Positions 29,828-41,408 of a stretch of 64,000 nt of DNA are shown one piece after another; positions within the stretch are counted from its first letter, which is position 1; every line of letters begins with the position of its first letter. Source of the stretch: Halictus rubicundus. Its lineage: Eukaryota; Arthropoda; Insecta; Hymenoptera; Halictidae. The translations under genes were made by a program, and so were the position numbers. Where the stretch lies: positions 256,501 to 320,500 of the forward strand of contig NW_027488622.1 in assembly GCF_050948215.1 (NCBI RefSeq). Direction: 5' to 3'. The notes under the pieces were generated by a model. It was given only the letters and a program-made list of their open reading frames with translations. It searched no databases and was not told the DNA's origin.

Positions 29828-31195
29828 TCAGTTCGCGTTCCTCGATGCGAATAAGAAATCCTTAAATTTATCCCGCACGCCGAAGGCCTCGCTGGTGGCA
29901 TTAGCCCCGTAGTGGCTCAAGCTGCGCCAATTTGCACCACTCTCCATGTCGAGGTCATCTCCTCGTCTCGTCCGGACTGGCGCTTCGTTCGATGCCTCGT
30001 ATGCGCGGATATAATTGTGTAAGACGCATGTTGCCGTTACGATTTGATCAGCATTTTCCGGTTTGGCGTGTATGCGCCGGTTGTAAATTCGAAATTTTTG
30101 TGCCAGTATTCCGAATGTATTTTCTACGACACGCCGGGCAACGGACAGCGCTGTGTTGAAATTCGTCATTTCCGGATTTCCATCAGCTCGGCTGCTCGCG
30201 TACGGCCTCAGGAGGTTTCTTTTCAGTGGGAACGCCTCGTCACCCACTAGAACACATGGCGCGCTGACCGATGTGCCCGGCAAATCACAATCGGGCAACA
30301 TCGGGTAAGTCCCGTTGCCAATGTCTTGCCCAAGTTTTGATTGGGCAAATATCCCACCATCGCTGTTTTTTCCGTATGCGCCAACCTCGATGGCGATGAA
30401 ATTCGAGTTGGCATCAGCCAGAGCCATTAAGACGATGGAGAAGGTCTTCTTTTAGTTGAAGTACAGTGACCCCGAGTTAGCTGGGGCCTGGATGACCACG
30501 TGCTTGCCATCGATGGCCCCCAAACAATTAGGGAATTTACACTGTTCCCAAAACTGCTGCCGGATTGCCTCCCACCTCTCCATGCTAGGCGTGAAAATTG
30601 TCTCCGGCATCAGTGTCGTTGCAATAACCCGGCATGTCTCCGTTACAATTCCGTGAACGGTGGAATGCCCCATTCGGAAGCTGTAGTTTATCGTCTTATA
30701 CGAATCTCCCGTTGTCAAGTATCTGAAACAGTGATAAAAGTTTGTCTGTTTAGTGCCTGTATAAATATCATATTAGCAAACACAATGAAAAAGTATTCAT
30801 AAAACGCAATGGATTGTAAACCCACTTACCGTAAACAAACAGCTAATCGTTTCCCTTGGTGAGATTGGCTTCTTCATACGAGTCTCCTTTCGGACCAGCT
30901 GGTCCTGTACTTTCTCCAGCAACGTCTCGAAGCAATTCCGAGTCATGCGAAAGTAGCCGTAAAATTTTTCCTCGCTATCGGTCAGCATTCGGCTCACCAA
31001 TACGAACTCCCCTTCTGCGCTGCGATTGCGCCACAGAGGATGGACGCTGTAACGGCGCCTCCTTCTGGGTGCAACTGCCTGTTGCCGCTGTTGCTCCTGT
31101 TCCGCGAAATCCAACTGGCGGAGCCGGTAACGCGCAATTGATCGCAGAATTACTGCAGCTGTCACTATGACCGATGTTTCGCTAGTATGTTCCAT
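29828..31195 (-). pseudogene. Harbinger (DDE) transposase, damaged
   Basis: The probable start is ATG 31195 (MEHTSETS...). Exon 1 (to about 30829) holds an N-terminal region with RMTRNCFETLLEKV. Exon 2 starts at 30722 and includes TTGDSYKTI, the first catalytic Asp in CLGAIDGKH, and after a stop codon the second Asp in SDGGIF, GDEAFPL and the Glu in RRVVENTFG, ending at 29828. Two lesions are visible. A TAA at 30449-30451 stands where a Tyr is expected (LYFN-stop-KKTF). The donor and acceptor phases around the intron disagree by one base, suggesting a one-base insertion near the end of exon 1. Confidence 0.88.
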
Positions 31196-31624
31196 GTTGC
31201 TAAAAGTAACGTGGTCACTGCGATGCTCAGGATGGGCCAAAAAAATGGTGCTGAAATCTTGTCCTGCAGCCCGTTATATACATTTTTTGGGGACCCCTTC
31301 CCCACAACGACATGGATGGGGGTGGAATTTTCTCGGCAAGAAAATTTTCAAGGGTGCACGGAGACTATTCTGACCGACTGCAGATTGCTGTCGGCATGCG
31401 GACAGCAATAAAACATTTGGCCGCCAGATTTGCCGTTTTGCCTGCGAAAGACGCTGCACAGGTAAAGCATCGGTTATTTTTTCGCCATTCCAAGGCGAAT
31501 GGTTACGGCAGAATACGTTTCCGCGCGCCACTCACGGTCGAGGTTTGCCATTATGGCAAAGAAACAGAATCTTCAGAATGTCCACCGTGTTCGCCTGGGT
31601 TGTTTGACAAATTTACTACGAAAT
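31196..31624. other. Harbinger right side, no gene recognised
   Basis: This is moderately GC-rich DNA upstream of the transposase start. No domain is recognisable in any frame. It probably contains the transposase promoter. Confidence 0.4.
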
Positions 31625-31945
31625 GGACGTCATAAATCAAAAATCCTTCCGATTGTACCCAGCACTTTCGTAATTTTTAAGCCAGCCGAATGCAGCACAT
31701 GCGGAACCTTGTACACCGTTAGCGTACTAAGATTTATAACCGTAGATGCTTGCGAACCAAATGTTGTACGTATACTTCTACTTTTCCAATTTTCCACTCT
31801 TCCCACCGCCTTTCGAACCTTGAGTTTTATAGTTCCTTATAGTTTGAACCATTACTTCTTAGCATTACAACTTACAATTACATGAACAATATTCTATTCT
31901 ATACTTCGAAAATGGATTCTGTTCGGATACTGTCGTGGCACCCGG
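31625..31945. repeat. Direct repeat R2, first copy
   Basis: Two blocks (31625-31790 and 31845-31945) recur in order at 32594-32760 and 32935-33035, starting GACGTCATAAATCAAAAATC. The second copy has an extra insertion between the blocks. This is a local tandem duplication within the right end of the Harbinger element. Confidence 0.75.
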
Positions 31946-32005
31946 CGAAGACATCCGAAACAATACTACCAAAAGTATCCGATATCGCGTGGGATGACGA
32001 TGATA

Positions 32006-32470
32006 AATTGCATCGTTTTGTCTTACGACACGAAAAAATGTATATGGAAAACTTCTGAATTGTTGTCCATAATGACCTACAGATGATTAGATGCAAGGTT
32101 CCCAGGCAGGAATGCGATGGCGTATCTATATCTTGTCCAATGAGACGAGACAGTAGACGTTAACATAGGCGCTCGAGTGCGACAGAGTTGAAGTTACCCT
32201 TGCAAGACAATTAGCAAAGGACGCACGCTGGGTGCTTCATTGCCTCGGTCTCGTTGGTCAGAGCATAGGTACGAATGCGCGGCCGATTGGATCAGAGTGC
32301 AAGGGACAGGCCTCGTTTCACACGTACTTTCGGCTATAGTCGAGATATTGGCTACAGCGGTCACATATACTATGTAGCGTGTGACGTCGAAGCCAAGCTA
32401 CTGGGTCTGCGGGCGCGGCGGAGATGGGCATAGGCAGATCTAACGATAGACTCCCCAAAAATGGTGGCAC
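32006..32470. repeat. Direct repeat, right copy (about 465 bp)
   Basis: This matches 24367-24840 in the same orientation. It sits between the two copies of repeat R2, which suggests the duplication and this insertion happened in succession. Confidence 0.8.
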
Positions 32471-32593
32471 TGAAAGAATGGCGACATTAAAATGGTTTTT
32501 TTTTTGGGTTGCGTCGTAAGACCTTACGTACGACGCGACAAGCACGCGACCAAGGCCAGGTATGAAAATCCCTGTCGACGACCTACCGACCAT

Positions 32594-33035
32594 GGACGTC
32601 ATAAATCAAAAATCCTTCCGATTGTACCCAGCACTTTCGTAATTTTTAAGCCAGCCGAATGCAGCACATGCGGAACCTTGTACACCGTTAGCGTACTAAG
32701 ATTTACAACCGTAGATGCTTGCGAACCAAATGTTATACGTATATTTCCACTTTTCCAATTTTCCACTATTTCCACCAGCTTTCGAACACACCTTGCAAAC
32801 CAATGAATTCTAATCATTTTAAACTTGTTCTCCGGAGTTTTGACTTATATAATCACTTATAAGATATAAGATATAATTTAACTATGCTAAAATTGATTTG
32901 TGAAGCTGATTTTCATCGTTCCATCGTTAAATTAGATTATAGTTTGAACCATTACTTCTTAACATTACAACTCAGATGAACAATATTCTTTTCTCTACTT
33001 CGAACATGGATTGTGTGCGGATGCTGTGGTGGCAC
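32594..33035. repeat. Direct repeat R2, second copy
   Basis: This is homologous to 31625-31945, with the same leading sequence and the same ending around GGCACC. It is followed by a GC-rich unique stretch leading to the right TIR of the Harbinger element. Confidence 0.75.
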
Positions 33036-33345
33036 CGGCGGCCGATGCCACGCGGCCTCTGCCAGTTGGCGGCCGCCGGTGCCGGGCGACTTGTGTCGGG
33101 CGGCCGAAAACGGATGCCCAACGGCTTGCCCAGCTCTCAGCGGATGCATAGGCATCCCCGGGGTGTAGAGGGAATAAACTGTTCGGGAGTTAGGTAGCGA
33201 ACCCCCGCTGTGTGCGGGTCTTAGCTTTTGTTGCGAGCATCTCGAGCGCCTTCTCAGGTTGCCAGCGACGGTCCCGGCTAAAATGAAGCAGGAAAACGCG
33301 GTAGTATTCATACTAACGCCGCCTCCGGCAAGTTTGAAGAGACCC

Positions 33346-33427
33346 TAATGCTCTATCTTAACCTAAACAGTCCAATGCTGTATCTTAACCTAAACAGTCC
33401 AATGCTGTATCTTAATCTAAACAGTCG
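33346..33427. repeat. 27-bp tandem repeat at the Harbinger insertion site
   Basis: Three units (33347-33373, 33374-33400, 33401-33427) each contain TATCTTAACCTAAACAGTC. The left flank of the Harbinger element ends with the last bases of the same unit, so the transposon entered at a TAA within or beside this array. Confidence 0.8.
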
Positions 33428-33812
33428 AAGAGTATCGGTCCTCGACGGCGCCCAAATCACTCGACAGGGTGTCGTTTTCGTCTCGACGTTTCGACACGAT
33501 CCCCATGCCCGACATCCGACACCACAATATGATTCTGTATATTTCAATTAGTGTTCAGTGACAGATTGTATGAGAATAAACTGTACTTGTAACCAAAATT
33601 TAACGAAAGTTTTTTGCAATTATTTCGCAAACTAAGTCCAAGCGACGGATAGATGTATGGAGAAAAGTTGTTCAGAATGTTGACCTTGACAACATATGTC
33701 ATCCAAGGTGCCTCCCCTAAACGTAACATTTACCAAAACTTTAATTGCAAGTCTTTAGAAAATGAAATATATATATTTATTTATTTATTATACATTACAT
33801 AAATGTACTTAC

Positions 33813-34690
33813 CTTTTCTGCGATCGATGAAATGCAGGTGTAGAGAGGTATCCGTTTGTATTATTACACTACACGCACGCTACGTATTTCTATACTATAA
33901 TAACTTTTCTATACTATTCTATACTATAATAACTTTTCTATACTATTCTATACTATAATAACTTTTCTATACTATTCTATACTATAATAACTTTTCTATA
34001 CTATGTATACATATAGGTCGCGTTCCGCAGTCAAACCGTTCGTTATGTAAGAGCTGGCTGAAGACTGAAGACTAGAACGCAAAAATTGTGGTGGAGGTGA
34101 TGAAGCAAAGTGGGAGAAAATTGGGGGTGAGATCTAGAAAATGGTCCAGACGTTGTCTTAAACTGTAAATGTTATGGCGCCGGAAAGTCGTACAAAAAAT
34201 CGGACGAGTCCCGTCGCTTCGAGCTCAAGAGCCTTCGACACTTAGACTGATATATTTCTTCTAGTCGGGTAGTCGAAGTCTTGGGATTTGGTGTCAAATT
34301 CATTCTAGAGATACATTCGTGGGTCTCACATTGTATACGTTGCGTTCCAACACAGATTGCTCGCTAAAGAATGAATGATCTCCGCTGCAATAAGGCCAGG
34401 ACCTCTCCCAAATACTTTGACTGCAGTCGAATGTTTATATTTTCTAGCGCAGCGAGTATAATCTCCAGACTCTGTTTAGACAAAGCCGAGAAAGATCTCG
34501 AATAGGTTCCAATACTATGGGGAGTCTGTTGCTACGAACTTTTTAATCTTATACAGTTCAATCACGTTGCGTAAGACATAAGAGTTACGATTATTGTTCG
34601 TGCAACTTTGTCGCACATAGTAAGAACATTAATTAATTAATCATAACTCTTATGTCTCACGCAACGTGATTGAACTGTATAAGATTAAAA
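33813..34690 (-). promoter_or_regulatory. T1 5' region: promoter, 5'UTR exon and donor
   Basis: On the minus strand the exon ends CTGCATTTCATCG...CAGAAAAG with a strong donor GTAAGT at 33812-33807. The same end is found in T2 (45560-45609) in opposite orientation. A 29-bp tandem array (ACTATAATAACTTTTC core) fills 33889-34004, and homology with T2 continues to about 34640. The transcription start is probably in this region. No start codon is used before the transposase ATG. Confidence 0.5.
33889..34004. repeat. 29-bp tandem repeat, four copies
   Basis: There are four near-identical units at 33889, 33918, 33947 and 33976, each containing ACTATAATAACTTTTCTATA. They lie in the T1 leader region and are absent from the T2 copy. 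Confidence 0.9.
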
Positions 34691-34695
34691 AGTTC
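34536..34695. repeat. Inverted repeat with 58-bp arms
   Basis: Arms 34536-34594 and 34639-34695 are nearly perfect inverted copies (GAACTTTTTAATCTTATACA against its complement) around a 44-bp loop. T2 has only one arm, so this is a local inverted duplication in T1. Confidence 0.85.
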
Positions 34696-35724
34696 TTAAT
34701 GTTCTTATAATATAAATGTATGTCGATTAAGTGACACACTCGAATTGAAAGTAAATTAAAAGTAAACATTTTACTTCCAGTATTGAATAAAGATTTACTT
34801 TATATTTGAAACCAATATTTCATTCGTAATATGAAAGTTGTATGACTTCCATATTCTGGAAGAAATATTTTTCCATGAAAAGTATTTCCTGCATATTTAA
34901 AAAAAATCCTATTTCTTATATTAAATAAAGATGCATTTTATAATGAGAAAAAAATATTCTTTTCATAATATGAAATAAATATTATCTGTATATTAGGAAA
35001 AAAATATTCCATTTCTAACATTAAATAAAGATTCATTTTATAATGAGAAAAAAATATTTTTTTCATAATATGAAATAAATATTATCTGTATATTAGGAAA
35101 AAAATATTCCATTTCTAATATTAAATAAAGATTCATGTCGCGATTGCGGCCTTGGTTTTCTGTTAATCGCAATTTTATAATTTAAGTTTGTATTACGCGC
35201 CCCAAAAATAAAATGTATCGGCGCGTGCGAGCGCTACCGATTCCGCGATCGAACCACGAACCACCGCGCCGCGGTTCGGCGCTCAGTCTTCTAACAATCG
35301 TCTTGCCACGTGCGCGTTCTCCGCCGCTATACCACGTTGGTCCGCTAATTAAAGGTCGACGATCATTCTGTCGTATCCTCTGGATTTCTTTGTCTCTGTA
35401 ATTTCTTCTCCAATTACGAGCTAAACGTGCGCGCCCGCGACGGCAATCTCTTGCACACGAGTGAGCGTTCCGCGAGCCGTATTCTTGCCCGAGCTATTCC
35501 GCCGCGAAATTTCTAACTCGCTCGCGTGCGAACAATTCATTTTATATTTAGAAAAAAATATTTTTCTCCTAACATGAAATAGATATTTCCTGTATATTTC
35601 AAAAAGAATATTTGTTTCTTAATGTAGAATAAATATTACATGTATATTTAAATATTAAAAACAGATTGTATCTCTTTTTAATATTGTATGAATATGTATA
35701 CAATATTTTGTGCTACTAGGGATG
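34690..35724 (-). repeat. T1 terminal and subterminal AT-rich repeats
   Basis: Two 100-bp units (34941-35040, 35041 to 35135) with a TAATGAGAAAAAAATATT core continue after a solo LTR to the terminus at 35724. The same repeats occur at 38389-38870 and, inverted, at 44676-45060. Subterminal repeats like these are often binding sites for the transposase. Confidence 0.65.
35136..35534. repeat. Solo LTR in the T1 end (399 bp)
   Basis: The sequence runs from TGTCGCGATTGCGGCC to GCGTGCGAACA with the 5-bp duplication ATTCA on both sides (35131-35135, 35535-35539). It is GC-rich in contrast to its AT-rich surroundings. The retrotransposon body is absent and no other copy is in the window. Confidence 0.85.
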
Positions 35725-35839
35725 TAAGGACAGGACAAAATTCACACACATAAACCGTACAGAACCTAAAAATGTAAATTTAGCAAACGATACCTCTGTA
35801 AGTGTTTCCCAAGCTGGCGTAGTTGAATTTATAGCATCA

Positions 35840-37372
35840 GTGTCGAATGATAGACGTCAAACGAAGCTAAAGGATGTACTGCATGTACCCGAATTGCATA
35901 CAAACTTAATGTCAGTGGCAAAAATAACTGACTGGGGTCATGAGGTTGTGTTTAAGAAAAATATTGCTCTGATCAAAGACCAGGAAGGGAAAACAAGACT
36001 TGTTGCAGATCGTCAGGGTGATCTCTTTTATATTCGACAAGGAACAGAACACGCGAATAGTGTGGTTCGTGAACAGTGTTCAGCCTTAGAGTTGTGGCAC
36101 AGAAGATTAGGTCACTTAAATTACAGAGATGTCATCGAGTTAAGCAGAAGAGGCGCTATAACCGAGTTTGAAGCAAAGCCGATGCCAAGTAAATGTGAAA
36201 TTTGTCTCAGAGGGAAGCTAACCGCTGTACCATTTTGTAAGCGGAAAGAATCAGCTGTTCAGGTTTTGGAGATTGTACATATGGATATCTGTGGACCTAT
36301 GCGTACGGAATCTCAAGGTAAGGCAAAATACTTCATTACCTTTACCGATGAGTTTACTAGGTGGTGTGAAGTAAGGTTCCTGACAAGTAAGAAGGATGCC
36401 CTAAAAGCGTTTAAAGAATATAAAAATATGGCCGAAAAGCAGACTGGGAAGCATATCAAAAACCTCCAGTCAGACAATGGAACAGAATTTTGCAATCATG
36501 AGTTTGATACTTTCCTGCGTATGGAGGGCATTAAAAGGAGACTGACAGTACCCTACACTCCGCAGCAGAATGGCATCGCGGAGAGGAAAAATCGGACACT
36601 GGTTGAAATTGAATTGAAACGTAGACCCGTGAGTAAAAATGTTGTAACCTGTCGTACAGTCTTAACAAATAAGCGTGCTCCTGATGAATCGATTGTGCGA
36701 CGAAAAGCACGAGTGGTTGCTAGGGGTTTCTCACAACGCCCTGGAATTGATTTCGAGGAGACATTTTCACCAGTAGCGCGGATGAGTTCATTACGCATGA
36801 TTTTAAGTTTGGCAGCTAGATATAACCTGAAACTACATCAAGTGGATGTTGAAACCGCATACTTGAATGGACATTTGGAAGAAGAGGTATTCATGGAAAA
36901 ACCTGATTTCTTAGAGGAAATGCTAAAATTGATCATCAGCCGTGAGGATAAGAAGAGCATGGCGGTCAAACAAGCCCAAAGAATGCTCAAGGAAATGCAT
37001 CATGGGGGCGAGGTATGTCGTCTCCGTAAAGCTCTGTATGGTTTACGCCAAGCAGGACGCCAATGGAATGCAACACTAAATAAAAAACTTCTCGATTTGG
37101 GTTTAATGGCAACAAATGCCGATTCATGTATATATTTTGCTCGACGCGGAAATGCCATTATGTTATTACTAGTATATGTAGATGACATTATAATTGCATC
37201 AGATAATAAGGATTGGATACAAGATATAATTCAGGGTCTTCAGAAGAATTTCAGGATAAAGGATCTTGGACCCGCAAAATACTGTTTGGGAATTGAAATA
37301 GACCAAACAGAGGATAAAGTGTCAATTTCACAGAAGGGGTACATTCAAGATATATTACACAAATTTGGATGA
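35840..37372 (+). pseudogene. Copia-2 integrase and reverse transcriptase
   Basis: The frame starts after the protease in the pre-integrase region (LKDVLHVPELHTNLMSV; H...H and CEICLRGK zinc-binding part). The integrase core shows the first Asp in VHMDICGPM, the second in QSDNGTEF and the Glu region YTPQQNGIAERKNRT. It then jumps directly to the RT start (RRKARVVARGFSQRPGIDF), an internal deletion of the integrase C-terminus. RT motifs DVETAYLNG, LYGLRQAGRQWN and YVDDI follow. The frame ends at a TGA at 37370-37372 caused by a one-base loss in KFG-MND. Confidence 0.9.
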
Positions 37373-38136
37373 ATGATTGTAATCCTGTCTCTACGCCACT
37401 GGATGTAGGAAGTCGTCTCGTCAAAAATGAGCAGAATGAAAACGATGGAGAAAGGAAGCCCTACAGAGAGTTAGTCGGGGCTCTTATGTATTTGGCCACC
37501 TCCACCAGACCCGATATTGCTCATTCAATGAGTGTGCTGAGCCAATTTAACGATTGCCATAACAGCACACATTGGAGAGCTGCTAAGCGCGTGCTTAGAT
37601 ATCTCAGCGGGACTTCTAATTATTGTATTGTTTACAGAAAGACGGATGAAAATTTGTTGTGCTACGTAGATGCTGACTGGGGAAGCTGTAGCATAGACCG
37701 GAGATCATATACTGTTTTTTCATTTTTGCTGGGTGGCGGCACCGTGAGTTGGGAATCACGAAAACAACGCACCGTTGCCCTATCTTCAACGGAAGCGGAA
37801 TACATGGCAATAGCAGAAGCAGTCAAGGAAGCCATCCATTTAAGAACTTTTCTCCATGAATTAGGTTTTCATGATATAGCGAAAACAGTTCTTTTCAACG
37901 ATAATCGAGGGGCAGGACTGCTTACACAGAACCCTGTTTTTCACCACCGCACAAAGCATATTGACATGCGGTATCATTTTATTAGAAGCGCTCTGAAGGA
38001 AGAGGATATCAGATTGGAATATTTGTCAACTAATGAGATGGCGGCTGATGTACTCACCAAGGCGCTACCGCGACAAAAACACAATTTTTGCGTGGATAAA
38101 TTAGGAATTGTTCAAGATGTATTAAATAGAAATTAA
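37369..38136 (+). pseudogene. Copia-2 connection and RNase H domains
   Basis: This continues the polyprotein in the next frame: CNPVSTPLD, PYRELVGALMYLA, STRPDIAHS, then RNase H with CYVDADWG, LSSTEAEYMAI and the ending ADVLTKALP. About 255 codons are open. The break from the preceding frame is a single-base deletion, so the domain was part of one protein. Confidence 0.9.
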
Positions 38137-38166
38137 GTTCGCTTATACGTCAGTATTAAAGGGGAG

Positions 38167-38388
38167 TGTTGAGAATTAATACTCGACAGTTATTCGCGAC
38201 ATCTGCATGAGAATGCGTCTATCGGACTGATCGTCTTTTGTTTTCTTGCGGTGATTCCGTTTTGTCTGCGTTCTTTCTTTTCTGGAACACTCCACATTCT
38301 TCTCTACGCGCGAAAGCATGTAATTTTCGTATATTAAATAAAGTGTGTTAAAGTCTACCATTAGATCCACGTCCATATAATCCTAACA
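38167..38388 (+). repeat. Copia-2 3' LTR
   Basis: This 222-bp sequence runs from TGTTGAGAATTAATACTC to CATATAATCCTAACA. AATAAA at 38337 is a likely polyadenylation signal. There is no 5' partner. Confidence 0.85.
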
Positions 38389-38870
38389 AAAATATAAGCT
38401 AAATATTCAGAAGATATAAACTAGATATTTAAAAAATATAAAGTAAATATTAAAAAAATGTGAATTTAATATTTGAAAAATATAAATTCAATATTTAAAA
38501 AACATTCAATAAAACTTTCAAATTTAAGAAAATATTATAACAAAAATTAGAAACTATGAATATGTATTACTTTCTGCGCACTGTTTGTTGAGAGAATATT
38601 TTCTGTATTATCTGTATTTGCAAAAATTATTCTATTTCTAATATGAAATAAAGATATCTTTATTTCCGATTTGTTTTATAATGAGAAAAAAATATTTTTT
38701 CGTGATATTAAATAAATATTATTTGTATATTAGGAAAAAATATTCTACTTCTAATATGAAATAAAGATTCATTTAATACTTAGAAAAACATATTTTCCTC
38801 GTAACATGAAATAGATATTTTGCTGAATATTTAAAAAGAAATATTTGTTACTTAATATAAAATAAATGTG
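38389..38870 (-). repeat. T1-family AT-rich fragment (T3)
   Basis: This sequence resembles the subterminal repeats of T1 (ATGAAATAAAGATTC-type words), in the same orientation as T1. It is cut on the left by copia-2 and on the right by LINE J3, and has lost its terminus. Confidence 0.55.
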
Positions 38871-38938
38871 GAAGTGAGTGCCAAAAAAGTGCCTGGCCCC
38901 GATACTCGACGAGGCACCCTCTTCCCGTATCGGGCCCA

Positions 38939-40477
38939 ATGGCGGTCAACCCGCTGCCGCATCCCAAGAGACGTCTCCCCAGCGAGATGGACAACAAGGA
39001 AAACAGCCTGGAGGACATTAACAATAAGCCAGGAACATCCACCTCATCCAAAATCCCAAAACTAACATCGGGGCATCTAGAGAGAATGTACAAAGACATC
39101 CTCAAAGAAAACAACAGGGCAACAACCCCCCTAAAAACTCTGCAGCCAAACCTAGCAGCAGCTCAAAAAAAGGAACCCCAGCGCCATCCCTCGGAGCACC
39201 CCAGAACCCGACCGACGCAGAAGAAAAAAAAGACCCCAGTAAAGGCCCATGGGAATTCCCCAAAAAACCCAGAAAACACCAACCAATCTCATCAGCATCT
39301 CTGACACATTGCTTCTAACCAACCAATACCAGCATCTCTCAGACGACAGTGACAACGAACTCAACGAAAACACCCCCAACACGCAGCCAACCAGCATCCA
39401 ACACAAACCGAAAACCTACGCACCCCCACCAATCTACACGGTCAACTCTAACATAGAGACGATAATTCAAACCGCACTGGCACTAAACTTAAAAAAACAG
39501 GACTTCACAGTAAAAGAAAATGATAAAGACAACCGCACAATATACACAAAAAACCTCCAAAGTTACACAGCAATAACTGATAAACTCACAGAAGCAAATA
39601 CACAATATTACACGTACACCCCCGAGGAACACAAACCCAAATCAATATTAGTAAAAAGCATAAAAGGTAACTTCTCAACAGCCGACATCAAAAGCGAAAT
39701 TGAAGATCTTAAACTACCAGACATCCAGATAATCAGTGTCACCAAATTCACGTTCAACAAGCAAAACCCGGACAAATACCACCACTTAATACAACTCAGC
39801 CGAGAAAGCCGAACAGCAGCAATCTTCAAAATCAAAACCCTCGCTTACCAAAAAGTTAATGGGAACACCTAAGGAAACCACAAATATTTCAGTGCAAAAA
39901 ATGCCAACGTCTCGGACACGCGAGCAAAAATTGCCACTTAGAATATCGCTGTGTTAAGTGCGCAAAAAATCACGGGCCAGACAACTGCCCCCTCATCAAC
40001 ACTGGCAGCCGCGACAATTTAAAATGTGCCAACTGTGGCCAAAAGGGGCACCCTGCCTCCTACAAAGGCTGCCCATTTATAAAGTTCGCGATTAAACTAA
40101 AGAAAGATACTCACATCCACAGCAAACAAAAAAACGCTAACAGAATTCAAAAAATTGCGACAGCAGTCACAAGCGACCGCTCATTCGCGCAAATGGTCAG
40201 AGGACCACCACCAACCCAGCAGCCATCCCAAGCACCAATCACGACGCAACAACCACCACCCACCAGCGAACCACGAAGGATCGACAGATCATCCAGCCCA
40301 CACCAAACCGAGAAGCCAACCACCCAGCAACCCCCACACGAATGGATCAACAATCTCAAGACCGAAATAGCCACTATCATCACCGCACAGATACAGCAAA
40401 TAGGCACACAGGTAGCAATCAAGACAGAAAAACTAGAATTTGTTTTAAACACACTATTCGACAAACATAATGAGTAA
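38939..40477 (+). pseudogene. J3 ORF1: Gag-like protein with zinc knuckles
   Basis: An ATG at 38939 or 38987 (MDNKENS) begins a Pro/Thr-rich N-terminal half. A frameshift around 39250-39300 moves to the frame with the pre-knuckle domain (IYTVNSNIETIIQ, KPKSILVKSIKGNFS). A one-base loss near 39857 leads to the zinc-knuckle frame: CKKCQRLGHASKNC, CVKCAKNHGPDNC and CANCGQKGHPASYKGC. The C-terminal tail is Pro/Gln-rich. The stop TAA overlaps the ORF2 start as ATGAGTAA. This is the same family architecture as LINE A and B ORF1. Confidence 0.85.
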
Positions 40478-41408
40478 TAACGCCGCCAGCCCTCCCACCA
40501 CCATAAAAATTGCAGCCATTAACGTAAATTCACTAATCTCACACCCACGCAGACTCGACCTGAAACATTTCCTACAAACACACAACCACGACATAATACT
40601 ACTATCGGAAACCAAGCTCAACCCCTCACATAATATCACATTCAAAGACTACAAGCTTTACAGGAAAGACAGGCCCAACGCAACCCAAGGCGGAGGAACA
40701 GCAATTTTAGTCAAAAACGATATACCACGCGAACCTATTCACTCCCCCTCCTCAATAGACAACAAAATACTAGAATACACAATTATAAAGATAAAGATCA
40801 TAAACAACCACACACTCTACATAGTAAGCGCATACGCGACAAACGACAACAGAACACTTTACATAACTGAACTCGACCACCTATACCAATCACTCAAACT
40901 CCACGACGACAACAACTACTACATAATAGCCGGAGACCTCAACACTAAACGGACGGACTGGGGGGACAAAACAAACATGTAGTATTGACCACCCCCCGTG
41001 AGGGGAGTTCCGTACCTCGGGGATTCGCCCCATACCGGAAAAGTCAGCCGTTCATGTTTGGCTCTCTACCCCTAACTCCATCAGTTGCAAAGGAAACAGC
41101 CCGTAGGTGTTGTGGACTGGGCATTGGAAAAACCCCTCGTTCACCAATTAAGGATCATCACAAAAGTAGACCGTCCCGTACGGGAAGTAACTCGCTTAGC
41201 CGCTACCGAATCGGCTTGCGCCGACCCAGGAGCGTTACCAGCGGGGGCCACGAGGAGGCGGAGTTACCAGCTTAGCGCTCGGTCTCTAGCAGGTTTCGTG
41301 AACGGTGTGGTAGCCGTTCTCATGACTATTTCACCCTACGATCCCGAATACCCAGTTGTTGAGGTATTACCTGCGAAGGATCGTCAGGGTTATTTTGCCT
41401 TTACTTCT

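Larger units (their letters stand above)
23796..33345. mobile_element. PIF/Harbinger-type transposon, 9.55 kb
   Basis: Termini GGGTCTCTTCATGCTTGCCG (left) and GGGTCTCTTCAAACTTGCCG (reverse complement of the right) are flanked by TAA (23793-23795 and 33346-33348), matching the 3-bp TWA duplication of this superfamily. The two diagnostic genes lie inside: a DDE transposase (minus) and a MADF/Myb-like protein (plus). The flanks fit together: the right flank is a 27-bp tandem repeat ending CTAAACAGTCC, and the left flank ends CTAAACAGTC. The interior also carries a Tc1 remnant, palindromic elements and duplicated segments. Confidence 0.8.
23172..33732. repeat. TIR-bounded element holding the Harbinger insertion
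   Basis: About 60 bp at 23172-23240 (TAAATGTTACGTTTAGGGGA...) is repeated in reverse at about 33665-33732, with a small indel. Removing the Harbinger transposon leaves about 1 kb of non-coding DNA between these TIRs, so it is probably a non-autonomous DNA element in the T1 intron. No convincing target duplication was found, and the superfamily is unknown. Confidence 0.6.
19376..35724 (-). mobile_element. DNA transposon T1 with transposase and DUF4806 genes (nested)
   Basis: The minus-strand order is a terminus CCCTAGTAGCACAAAATATT at 35724, AT-rich subterminal repeats (to about 34690), a 5'UTR exon ending with donor AAAAG/GTAAGT at 33813, an intron filled with about 10.5 kb of other elements, an acceptor at 23126, the transposase (ATG 23106) and DUF4806. 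The left end near 19.1-19.4 kb is not resolved. Membership of the 5' region is inferred from splice signals on either side of the nested block and from a second copy (T2) at 44676-45611. The superfamily is uncertain; CACTA/EnSpm-like is my best guess from the protein. Confidence 0.55.
35725..38388 (+). mobile_element. Copia-type element copia-2, 5'-truncated
   Basis: The element begins abruptly next to the T1 terminus, so the 5' LTR, gag and the protease start are missing. The pol region (35840-38136), polypurine tract (AAAGGGGAG, 38158-38166) and 3' LTR (38167-38388) follow in order. It carries an internal deletion and a one-base frameshift. It is a different family from copia-1, with an unrelated LTR. 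Confidence 0.85.
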
